Position numbers and translations under genes: made by a program. A stretch of 64,000 nucleotides of DNA from Takakia lepidozioides (Eukaryota; Streptophyta; Takakiopsida; Takakiales; Takakiaceae), in contig CM060734.1 of assembly GCA_030704615.1 (NCBI GenBank), positions 15,376,001-15,440,000 of the forward strand, read 5' to 3'. The notes beneath the pieces were generated by a model, which was not told the DNA's origin, did no database searches, and saw only the letters and a list, made by a program, of their open reading frames with translations. This document shows positions 54,447 through 64,000 of this stretch, piece by piece. Numbering within the stretch: position 1 is the first letter of the stretch; every line of letters starts with the position of its first letter.

Positions 54447-56800
54447 TTCTGCAACCTGCTCCCACTCTGGGTGTGCAACAAACAGGGTAGCCTCCTAAGT
54501 CCTCCCCTCCAGTCATACTCTCTGACTCCACGAGGTCTTCTGGTAGCAGGTAGCCTACTAGATTTCTTAGTGGTGACCTGTATCTTGTGCTTCCCATCAT
54601 CAGTCAGTAACTGGGAATTCCAGTCATGGAATATCCTGGCCTGTTTCAGCCATGGTTGACCCAGAAATAAGGAGTAAGCTTCCATAACATTATCCATTTT
54701 CAACACAGTCGTTGTGATCTTAAAGATCATTTTTTGAATCTGTATCTTAACTCCTCTTATCAAGCCTAAAGGTTGTACACTCCTTTGATCTGCCATTGTT
54801 ACTATAAATGGGGCTGGTTTCATGTTACTCAGACCAAGCTTCTGCCTTAATTGGTCTATCATAATATTCACTCCTGAGCCTCCATCTATCAGTACATCAG
54901 TCAAGTCTGTGCTTCCAATTCTCAATTGGATTATTGGCATAGAATCATCAAAGTCCATGACTGTTTCTTGCCCCTCAGGCTTCACATTATAACTTGCCAC
55001 CTTGCTGCTCAGGTCTCTGTTCTCTGTCACATGAGCAATCTGATTAATTGCTTGATACAGCCTGTGCCTACAATGAGATGCTACAGCCAATAGCTGTCCA
55101 ATGGTAATCTCAGCTTTGGTTTGGCATATTACTTCAGCCAAAGTCCCTTCATTACTCTGCACTTGTGCAGCTTCTTTCTTCACTTCATCTTCACCCTCTC
55201 CATCTTCTCTATCAGAGTCATGAGAATCTGCCATAGGAATATCAGTATTCTTCTGCATTTCCCTTATGGTGTCAGCCACTTCCCTGTGTAGTTCCTTCTC
55301 ATCTCTCCAAGCCTCATCATTTTCAGGCACATCATTGCCATCCTCATTATCATCTTCTTCCTCATCCACTGGAGGTATTAGTTTAGCTTTGCTTCTGGTC
55401 ACTATCATTGTACTCACTTCTGGTACAAAACATGGCCTAACCATGTGAGCTGCCACAACTGGGCCCTCATTCACAGGAGCTCTCATCTCATTCTGGTGTC
55501 TGATCCAGAATGGAGAGGCTGCCTTGCGATGTCCTGCCTGGTTACAATAGTAACACAGTTCTTCCCCATTAGGTCCTCTCCCTTGGTCTGCTCTGGGATT
55601 ATTTCTATAATCATGATTCCCTGGCTGGTAATTCCCTCTTGGATTACCTCTCCCTGCCATACCATTGTTATAACCACCAGGCCTTCCATAGTGGTCCTGA
55701 TCATTGTTTCTTCTTGGCTGGGGCTGCACTTGATGCACCTTTACTTGCCTAGGTTCTCTTGCAGCTGTCCTTCTGTTGTAATAACAATTCTCAGTAGAAT
55801 GGTTATCCATTTTACAGATAGTACAGTGTTTCTCCTTCATGTGGCATTCAGCTGTGGTAGGGCCTTCATTCTGACATTTTGCACACCAAACACCCTTCCT
55901 CCAATGTGTTGCAGCCTCTGTGGCATACTTCTTCAAAATCTCCTCCAGTCTTTTCTCATAGTTTTCCCTCTTCAACTTTTCCTTCTTCTTACTCTTCCTC
56001 TTGAGCTCTTGCTCTTCTTCCTCATCTGACTCATCTTCAGAGTCCTCATCATCCCTTTTCTCTCTCCTGAGCATTCCCAATTGCTCAATTTTGTTGGCTG
56101 TTTCAAATGCCTCTTCCACTGTATTATGGGGTAGCATATCCACTTTCTTTTGTAATTCAGGTCTTAATCCACTCACAAACCAGGTCTTCTGTAACCCTGG
56201 TGCTGGCACAGCAGCCAACTTTTTCATCATCAACTCCATCTTTTCCATGTACTCTTCAACAGTTTCATGCTTCTTTTGCTTTAACTGTTGTAAACTCCCA
56301 TACACTTCAACCTCAGTTTTGCTTGTCCTGAACCTATTTCGGAATGCTGTACTAAGGCCATTTCAGGTTAGGAAATGATTACCAGGGAATCTTGCATACC
56401 ATTCACTTGCTTTCTTGATAAGTGAACAAGGAAAGAGTCTCATCTTGGCATCATCGCCATTCTCATTGTTCACAATACACATGTGCTCAAATTGGCTAAT
56501 GTGTACATCAGGATCCCCTTTTCCTGCATATATTGGAAAAGGTGGTTTTGCCCGTGTTGGAGGTACCGCCATCTGTGGCCCTACACCCTGCCCTCTGACA
56601 GGTGTTGGTCCTCCTGTTGGTGTTGGTCCTTGAGGACCTGTTGTTGTAGTGGTGGAACTCCCACCAAGTATTGGCCCTTGAGCACTCCCTGCTACTGGCC
56701 CCTTTGTACTTACAGTATTCCCAGCTCCAGTTGCACTACTTCCTACATTCCCTGTCCCCCCAGAGCTAGATCCAAGCTTCCGCCTGATCCCCCTGAGCCG
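54428..56800 (-). pseudogene. gag and protease of the non-chromodomain gypsy element
   Basis: A Gly/Thr/Pro-rich N-terminus (56575-56800) leads into the gag core (DPDVHISQFEHM, LFPCSLIKKASEWYARF). A TGA at 56363 stands where Trp is expected, then a 625-residue frame continues (54428-56305). That frame holds a Lys/Glu-rich coil, a CCHC knuckle CTICKMDNHSTENC, a damaged one (CYYCNQAGHRKAAS, last Cys missing), an Arg/Gly/Asn-rich RNA-binding stretch, an acidic linker and the protease with VLIDGGSGVNIM (DGG in place of DTG or DSG). Confidence 0.85.
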
Positions 56801-56830
56801 ACACCTTCGTTGGCCTGTGATTCAAGTGGA

Positions 56831-57961
56831 GGTTAGCTATTTCATAAGCATGAGCGGCATGAATGGAGTAGTAAGACAATCGGTTTTCATGAGCAGAAGT
56901 ACAAATTAGGGAAATAAAAAACATTAAAAACATTATTTTAATGGAATGTGTCAGAGAAAAAATAATAATAATATTCATTGTTTGAAGTAGAAATTGTAGT
57001 TTTGAGAGCCGTGCTCATGATATTTCGTCTTCCGCTCATGCGGATTCCGAGCGACATCTGCAAAAATGGCGTCGAATTTCACGGTAATAGGTTCCGCAAC
57101 CGGAGAAATCTGCAACGTATTTCGCGGTAATAGGTGTCTCTGGCGAAAAATGGTGCCGAATTTCGCGGCTATAGGTCCCAACATGGTTGAAGTGTAAGCC
57201 CAAAATTTAGAAATGTGGCGCCGAATTTCGGTACATGGTGCCGGGGATTGCACAGATGTTGGGCAGTTCTAGGCTATGTAACTGGAAATTCGGCGCCATT
57301 TTTCCAGACATCGTTCCTGTACATGTTGGGACTTAGCCAGTTTCGGCCCAAATTAGGAAAATTCGGCGCCATTTTTCCAGAAATGGCCCCCACAACTGCT
57401 ACTGTTGGAACTCAGTTTTCTGGAAGATTTGCAAATTTTTCCTGTCGCCATCTTTGTATTGATTCTGTTTTGACATTGAATTGCCACTTGACATCAACGG
57501 ATATCCAGCAGTCCATAGTGTTTAAAAGACATTACTTTAATATTGTCTGTCTCATTCCAGGAGTTTTGGGGTGCATTTCATTACACTGCAAAACAAAGTC
57601 TAATGCATCAAAATGCAATTGCAAATATCCATATGGTGGATTCCCTTTGCCCCATCAATGATTTATGGAATCCCGGCGGAGGAGTTTGTGCAGCTCGTTC
57701 ACGCTCAACGCTGGTGCATGAATAAAGTCATTAATAGTCAAGTTCATCCTCAATCTCTTCAGGTAAATGTAATACAGATGCTTGCACGGATAATACTTTG
57801 ACCCCTTCTTTGCTTCCATCAACGAGAAGTCCGTACAATTGCAAGTCGGCTCCACTCCGATCGTATTGTGTAAACGTCGTCGCGTACAACCGAGCCGGCC
57901 GTTGCCATCCGATAAACACGCCCAAGGCCGGGTGGGGGTATGTCCACGGAGCTCTGAATAG
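56831..57961. other. Non-coding region with repeated GGCGCCGAATTTCG motifs
   Basis: Forward copies of a GGCGCCGAATTTCG-like motif at 57068, 57152 and 57217, and inverted copies with AATTCGGCGCCATTTTTCCAG at 57284-57307 and 57358-57380. This may be the 5' leader or a decayed LTR of the element at 50702-56830, or a separate foldback. No gene seen. Confidence 0.5.
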
Positions 57962-58689
57962 TGTCGCGCACCTCACTTCGGTAAGCTCCCCCTCAAGTCA
58001 TAGTTACTCGCTTTGATGCGCGCGCCTGACTCCCAACCTGGCCGCCGGGCCAACTTGGAGCTTCGGCTGCTCACCGGGACATAACGGTCCCCCTTTGTTC
58101 TCCCAAAGAACCCTCCACCGATTTGGAACCAACGGGAATTCCCTTTGGTAGTGGCAGTCCGGAACAGCTCCCCACTCTTTGGTCGCTTTTCGGCTCGCTC
58201 GCTTACTCACTAGTTTTTGGTCACCAACGGGCTTGCACCGTTCTCGGGGTTACTACTCCCTATATATACTTCTGTAGCTGTCCGCGGGGGTTTCACAACC
58301 AGCCATGCCATTTTATGGCGAACCACCACGAAAACCCTCGACTCCCGGTGATGAGTCGCGGTGAGTCTTGGCCCACTCACCACGGCCACTATGGACCGTG
58401 ATGAGTCCCAAGACTCCCCACGACTCCCACCACGAGGTCTCCACCCCCATGGTGAGTCCTATGCCACCCCCACTAAGTCCCGCTAAGCTACCACCACCCC
58501 TTGTGGAGCCACCCCCACCGCAACCCGGTGTGCGGGGCTCCACCTAGTGAGCGCCTCCGCCTCCTTGGGTGCCTTGGGCACTCAAGGGTGCTTCAGCCCC
58601 CCATACCTATCGCCGCCGCTGCCCCCACCACAGGGGCAACCCCTCATGTGTCCCGACCCCCCCTGCCCTCAAGGCAAAGGGCCGCGACA
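57962..58689 (-). repeat. 3' LTR of chromovirus copy 2 (728 bp)
   Basis: On the minus strand it starts TGTCGCGGCCC at 58689 and ends TGCGCGACA at 57962, so both TG and CA ends are intact. TATATATA at 58261-58268 marks the promoter. Directly inside, GGTAGGGGTGTG (58690 upward, minus strand) may serve as a short polypurine tract. Confidence 0.93.
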
Positions 58690-59594
58690 CACACCCCTAC
58701 CAACAGGGAGTCGATGTCCTCATCGACTTGTCCATTTTGTAGAAACGAACATCCAAGTTGTGGCGTCCCACATCAAGGAGTTTGTTTCCGTACCATGGCG
58801 TCCCATGGCAAAGAACCAAACCCCACACTTGACTCTACTCCCCACTAGCTAGTTCGGCCGACTTCCTCCAAGTCCCAGCCAAGGGTGGAGCCTCTCCAGC
58901 TCCTCCCAGTGCACTCTTCTTGGCCTACTTCAAGGCCAAGGAACGATCCTCCCCGAGGATCAAATCGCCTTATTGCAACAACATTGCTTGCGATCGCTCA
59001 TGATGCCGCTTTTGGCATCACCTTGAGCAAGGGTTCACCTGGAACCCTCTTTGATTAGGAAGATAACCTTGAACCAACCGTGCACCCCAATCACTACAAT
59101 TGGGTCCGCCTTGGAATGCTGGCCTGAGGTACGGGAACACGCTGAAGCCGCACTACGACTTCGTCCCGAGGCTACACGATTATAGTACGTGAACGGAAGC
59201 ACGTAGCTTCCGCGTTAGCCCACACTACAACGCAACCCCCTCGGTAGCGCAGTTATAGTACGCGCACGCGCCAGGTGCGCACTAGCACGTGAACTCCCAA
59301 AGAAGGCGCAAGTTTCCTTGCCCCTTGGATGGGGGTCACCCGATTTCGGCACTACGCAAACACACGATTAAGCCAATTTACCTCTCCCACTTTTATAAGC
59401 TAGCATGCATTCTACACACTAGCCAACCATACCATGCATCACCATTCCAAACAAAATAGGACGCACAACATTTGGAAGCCATTTCATTTATAACACGTTT
59501 TGTACAATACCAGTTTTTGCAATCGGATTCCTAAGCTAGCTAAGCCGGGCTAAGCATGCATTTCCTCCCACACGCTCCAAGGTTGATGTCCCCA
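58690..59594 (-). other. Untranslated region between pol and 3' LTR of copy 2
   Basis: 900 bases without a coding frame, as expected for the 3' untranslated part of the element. The corresponding region of copy 1 is outside the window. Confidence 0.6.
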
Positions 59595-61157
59595 TCAACT
59601 CTTCTTCCGCTTTTGAGGTCGCCCTTCGAAAGCTGCAACCGCCTCGGATGCGTTTCCCATTTCTGAGGCACACACCCAAGATGCCTCCACATGATGATAG
59701 CCCTTCCATTTGACGAGATACTCCGTTTCTCGGTTCCTGAACCTCCTCGACTTAAGTATTGCCTCCACCTCGTACTCAGGTTCATTTTCATGATCCAACA
59801 GCATAGGTGGCGGACGCAACACTTGATGCCGATTCGGACGCGCTTCATCTTTGAAGTAAGGCTTCAAAAGGGATAGATGGAATACTGGGTGCACCTTACT
59901 GTTTGCCGGCAGCTCCAATTCATACACATCCTCATTCATAACCTTCCGAATGCGAAAGGGTCCCGCATACGGAGGTACGAACTTCGGACTCACTTCCGGA
60001 GGTAGTCGGAAATTCTTGATGTTCAACCAGACTTTTGTGCCTGCCTCAAACTTCACCTCCCTCCGCTTCCGATTCGCCTGCCTTTCATACCGTTTCCTAG
60101 CTTTGGCAATGTTGTACTTTGCGAGCTTCAACAAACGCTCGCGTTCTTCCAGTACCGCCGCTACTGCCGGTTCCTCAACGTCCTGGGCGACCCAACTTGT
60201 CGGCACCAGAGGTGCTTTTCCATAGACCAATACGAAAGTGGAAACTCCCGTTGCGGAGTGTTCTGTGTTATTATAACAGAACTCTGCCGCGTCTAAGTGT
60301 TCTACCCAGTCTGTTTGGTCTGCCGACACGTAATTCCGCAAGATCTGCTTCACTACGGAATTCACTCTTTTTGTTTGGCCGTCGGTCGTAGGTCGGAAGG
60401 CGGTGCTCATCTTCAGCCTCGTCCCCATCTTCTTCCAAAGTGCCCTCCAAAATTTACTCGTAAACTTTGGATCGCGGTCCGAGACAATATCCTTCGGGAC
60501 TCCATGATGCTTTAAGACGTGGGCGAAGTAAAGTCGCCATGTCTCTTGCGCCGTTACCGTCTCCTTGGTGGGGATGAAATGGCCCATTTTACTGAACCTA
60601 TCCACCACCACCATGATTGCATCGAATCCTTTTGACAGCGGCATAGCAGTCATGAAATCCATCGAGACGCTTTCCCAAGTCATCTCTGGAATCGGCAAGG
60701 GTTGTAACAGCCCCGCTTGCTTTTTGTACTTGCTCCGGTTTTGTTGGCATGTGGTGCATGTCTTGACATACTCCTCTGCCTCCTCCCTCAGTTTGGGCCA
60801 GAAATACTCTTTCTTCAGGAGTGCCGCAGTGCGCTTGGCTCCGCCGTGGCCCGCAAGCGGGCTATCATGGCATTCTCTCAAGAGGCTATCTCTGATCCCT
60901 CCCTTTGGCACGTAGAGACGTTTTTGCTTATACCGGAGCAGTCCATTTTGCAAGTGGAACTGCGATTTAACCCCCATCCTCAAGTCCTGCATCACGGACT
61001 TCGCCAGCTCATCCTTCCGGCAAGCCTTCCGGATCTTCCTTTGGAGCGCCGTCTCGCCCCTGTACACCAACAGGAGCTGCTGCTTTCTACTTAAAGCATC
61101 GGCCACCACATTATCCCGTCCCGGTTTGTACTGGATATCCACGTCGAACACCGCCAA
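59595..61157 (-). pseudogene. Integrase with chromodomain, plus end of RNase H (copy 2)
   Basis: 520 open codons. The RNase H tail (DNVVADALSRKQQ, residues 15-27) is followed by the integrase zinc finger (His97, His104, Cys134, Cys137). The catalytic core has Asp167 (SMDFM) and Asp227 (SDRDPKF), with Lys263 where the DD35E glutamate should be (QTKRVN). Then come the GPY/F-type region (PYAGPFRIRKVMNEDVYELEL) and a chromodomain at about residues 462-510 (YEVEAILKSRR, EYLVKWKGYHHVEASW). Chromodomains steer chromovirus integration to particular chromatin marks. The upstream TAG at 61176 and the E-to-K change make this copy inactive. Confidence 0.93.
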
Positions 61158-61175
61158 AGTATCTTGCCACCTAAG

Positions 61176-61556
61176 CTATTTTGGGGACAACTTGGGCTGC
61201 GTGGTAATATACTTCACTGTGACATTGTCCGTGAACACCTTCACTGGGTTGGAACCAACATAGTGGCGCCAAAGCTCAAGGCAATGCACCACCGCCTTCA
61301 TCTCTTTTTCGTGTGTCGGCCACCGTCGCTCCACTTCATTCAGTTTCTTACGAATCTCAAATGGACGATCGAACTGCGGGATTTTCAAGACTGGAGCTTC
61401 CGCCATCCGGTGCTTCAATTCAGCAAAAGCTTGGCCACAAAATGTGTTCCATACCCAGACTTTGGATTTACACAGAAGGTCCGAAAGCGGCCCCGCGATC
61501 TTGGCGAAATTTCTCACATACTTCCGGTAATAGGAGGCGAGTCCTAGGAAGGATCA
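61176..61556 (-). pseudogene. RNase H core of copy 2, with internal deletion
   Basis: RNFAKIAGPLSDLL leads into RNase H, but PFEI joins directly to RKKLNEVE. Compared with copy 1, about 75 bases including the catalytic TDAS are missing in frame near 61352. Flanked by the TAG at 61176 and the TGA at 61554. Confidence 0.85.
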
Positions 61557-63068
61557 CACTCCCGGGACCGAAGTCGGAGGCTCCCAGTCCAAGATTGCCC
61601 TCACCTTCCTGTCATCCATTTTGATCCCATCTTGTGTAATCACATGCCCCAAGAACTCCACTTTTGTGACCCCGAATTCGCACTTTGAAGCTTTGGCATA
61701 CAGCTTCCCTTCTCGCAATTTTTGGAACACCCTTTTTAGGTGCTCCAGGTGTTCTTCCTTTGTTTTCGAGTACACCAAGATGTCGTCGATGTACACGATC
61801 ACAAAGTCATCCAACCACTCCTGGAAAAGGCTGTTCATCAGCGTGCTAAATGTCGCTGGTGCATTGGTGAGCCCAAAAGGCATCACCAAGAACTCATATG
61901 AACCATACCTTGTCCTGCACGCGGTCTTCTCCTCATCTCCTTCCGCCACCCGAATTTGATGATAGCCGGAGCGCAAGTCGATCCGGCTGAAATACTTCGC
62001 TCCAGCCAACCGATCGAAGAGGTCATCGATCCTTGGCAAAGGGTACCGGTTTTGGATAGTCACCTTATTCAGAGCCCTGTAATCGACACACATCCGCATC
62101 GTCCCATCCTTCTTGTCTGCGAATAGCACTGGGGCTCCGTAAGGTGACTTACTCGGCCGGATGTACCCCTTTGACATTAGATCCTTGAGCTGAGTCTTCA
62201 GCTCGACCAACTCCCTGTGGCTCAACCGGTAGGGTGCCTTAGCAGGCGATTCCGTTCCCAGTATCACCTCAATCTTGTGGTCAACTCCTCTTCGCGGTGG
62301 CAAGCCGCTTGGTAAATCCTCCGGCATCACATCATGGTATTTCTCCAAAATCCCCTTGATCCAATCTGGGCTCGGCTCCCCATCGCCTTCTCCCTTCACT
62401 TCTCTAATGTAAAGCAAAAACTGGGGCTCGTGTGCCTCCTCCACGGCCCACTCCCTTGCTGACAGAAGGTTTATTCGCCCTCCCACGGATTTGGGCGTTT
62501 CCGACACTCGTAAGGCCTCGCTACCATTCCCACAAGGCAGCGTGACTACTCTCTTGCGGCCATCTATGACCGCTCCGGATTTGCTCAAAAAGGTCATCCC
62601 CAAAATGAGATCTACTCCATCGATCTCGCAGATGGTGAAGTTCTCACGTCCCTCCCAACTCCCCAGTTGAAGAGGAACATCAAACGCCAACCTTGTCGTC
62701 AACTGTGGTTCTCCTTTGGCAGAACGCACCTCAATAGAGGCCCCCACGTCACTTGTTGGGAGTCCCAACTTTTGCGCCGCCGCCGGCGTCATGAAGGAGT
62801 GCGATGCTTCTGTGTCCACCAACAACGACACGTTAGTTCCGGATATTATCCCATCCACAAACAATAACTGACTCCCTTTACGCAGGGCGCCAGTTTCCTG
62901 ATACAACTCACAAGAATAGTTGCCTACCTTGCAAGTCCTGGCGACCCCCGCTTCCACCAAGCGACTGATGGTATCTTCCGATAGCTCCGTGGTTGCCCGA
63001 GTCATGTTCATTGTCGAGGTTTCGTGCACTTCTTGGCCATGTGCCCGGGCTCCCCGCAATTGAAACAC
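61554..63068 (-). pseudogene. Protease and reverse transcriptase of copy 2
   Basis: 504 codons. The protease active site reads VDTEASHSF (Glu87 in place of Gly; GGA to GAA near 62809). RT fingers [20 protein letters not shown] and catalytic [13 protein letters not shown] (about 61780) are intact, as is the connection segment [15 protein letters not shown]. The frame ends at a TGA where the family has CGA (Arg) just before SFLGL. Confidence 0.93.
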
Positions 63069-64000
63069 ACTCCATCAAAGGTCGCCTTCTGTCCGCCATA
63101 AGCCGCTCCACCCGCTTTTCCTTTCAAAGCACCAGGTGCTGCCTTGATGTGTAAAGGCCCTCCCTTCGATTTCCACATGCCATTGTTGCCGCGTGGCCTA
63201 TCCCACTTCTTTTCCGGTCGGAAGGAGTCACCTCTCCGCCGGGTCTTCTTGTGGTTCAGCTCCGTACGGCCTTGTCTCTCACCCCTAGGGACATCCGAGA
63301 AACATTCAGCCCTCTCAATTGCCTCGTTCAAAGTCTTGGGTGGCTTCTCCTCCAACTTCCGCTTGGCCCATGGGGCCAGTCCCGCCACAAAGTTGAAGAC
63401 CATTTCTGGTTCTGCCATGTCCGCGACTTCGAGCAACAGCACATTGAAAGCCTGGACATACCCCCGAATGTCATCTGTTTGCTTCAAATTCCTCATCTTG
63501 TCCCGGGCAAGCCAGGACGCGTTGAGGGGCACAAACTGTCTCTTCATCAATTCCTTGAACCCACTCCAGATCAAGGTTTCCGGGCTTGGACCTCGGTCGT
63601 GAAGGCGTTTCTGCCACCATTGTTGAGCATAGCCCCTCAAATAGGTGGGAGCCACTTCCACCCGATCCTCGCCACTCAACTTGGCCGCCCGGAAGTACTG
63701 CTCTAGCTCCAGGAGCCAAGTGTTGAGTGCCTTCCGATTTTGGACGCCCTTGAAGGTGCCGGGTTCCTTAGGCTTCACCTTAAACTTTGCCTTAGTGGAA
63801 GTGGCATTAGCCGCCTTCAACACGTCTTTCAACGTCCCGCCAAACTGTGCCAACAACCCTTCCCAAAAGGCTGCCGGCATGGGATGCATCTCTTGGTTTG
63901 TCGGAGCTCTCAAGGATTCCTCGGGCTCCGACTCCTCGGATTCCTCCCGCTCTTGAGCGGCCTCGTTTTCGGAAACATTCATCGCTTCCTCAAACGGCCG
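63008..64000 (-). pseudogene. gag of chromovirus copy 2 (start outside the window)
   Basis: Open from the window edge to a stop at 63008, containing the gag core (LELEQYFRAAKLSGEDRVE, LRGYAQQWWQKRL, FKELMKRQFVPLNASW) and the zinc knuckle [14 protein letters not shown] near the end. In copy 1 the same frame runs straight into protease; here a one-base deletion near 63012 separates them. Apart from that the gag looks intact. Confidence 0.92.

Larger units (their letters stand above)
50702..56830 (-). mobile_element. Ty3/gypsy element without chromodomain (gag-pol), decayed
   Basis: Full gag-protease-RT-RNase H-integrase order on the minus strand. Phrases such as QRLGPLQRSGKMALHPTMP and KWGLDFVGPI in the integrase zinc-finger region resemble the Tat/Athila group rather than chromoviruses, and there is no chromodomain. 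No LTR pair could be recognised on either side. Frames are broken by a few frameshifts and by stops, most of them TAG at Gln positions (54041, 53742, 53314, 52448, 52118, 52013). Confidence 0.85.
57962..64000 (-). mobile_element. Chromovirus copy 2 (3' LTR, chromodomain integrase, RT, protease, gag)
   Basis: The most complete copy of the family. On the minus strand gag starts beyond 64000; protease-RT, RNase H-integrase-chromodomain and the 3' LTR follow in order. The flank left of the LTR is AATAG (57957-57961), which should match five bases beyond the missing 5' LTR. Compared with copy 1 the damage is light: stops at 61554 (TGA) and 61176 (TAG), one-base deletion at the gag-protease junction near 63012, an in-frame deletion in RNase H near 61352, and two active-site substitutions. 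Confidence 0.95.

Overview
The window is nuclear DNA of a land plant. The evidence is a plant-type eIF1A, two UPF0496 (AT14A-like) genes that exist only in plants, a SIN3-like PAH protein, spliceosomal GT-AG introns, and Ty3/gypsy, Ty1/copia, TRIM, LINE and hAT elements of plant type. The mixture (chromoviruses plus a retroelement carrying a cytosine methyltransferase) would fit a non-seed lineage such as a bryophyte, lycophyte or fern, but the sequence alone does not fix the species. Only four convincing host genes are present in 64 kb; most of the rest is decayed transposable-element sequence.

Layout. 1-4870: 5' part of a minus-strand Ty3/gypsy chromovirus (copy 1) with its 5' LTR. 5404-6493: a non-autonomous hAT element with perfect 8-bp target-site duplications. 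7786-8223: eIF1A. 9060-12150: a GC-rich tandem-repeat tract studded with CACGTG palindromes. 12376-13262: an unidentified open frame. 14425-15958: a broken two-exon gene with a Cys/His N-terminus, a proline-rich linker and a SET-like domain. 20863-23110: a Ty1/copia remnant. 26723-27328: a two-PAH SIN3-like protein. 28094-30293: a second hAT element, with 8-bp duplications, containing a LINE 3' end. 30681-33005: a truncated plus-strand chromovirus (copy 3). 37074-38120 and 40803-43845: two divergently oriented UPF0496 paralogues, the second with three exons and a complete miniature LTR element (TRIM) in intron 2. 44505-56800: minus-strand retroelement sequence in three blocks: gag/protease/RT/RNase H/integrase of a non-chromodomain gypsy element, a long coiled-coil open frame, and a gag/protease/C5-DNA-methyltransferase block. 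57962-64000: chromovirus copy 2 with its 3' LTR, chromodomain integrase, RT, protease and gag.

The most notable items are the DNA cytosine methyltransferase fused in frame behind a retropepsin (44505-47105); the TRIM at 42829-43191, whose LTRs contain a tRNA-like pol III promoter module; the SET-like gene at 14425-15958; and a consistent decay signature in which element reading frames are broken mostly by C-to-T changes (CAG to TAG, CGA to TGA), as expected from deamination of methylated cytosines.
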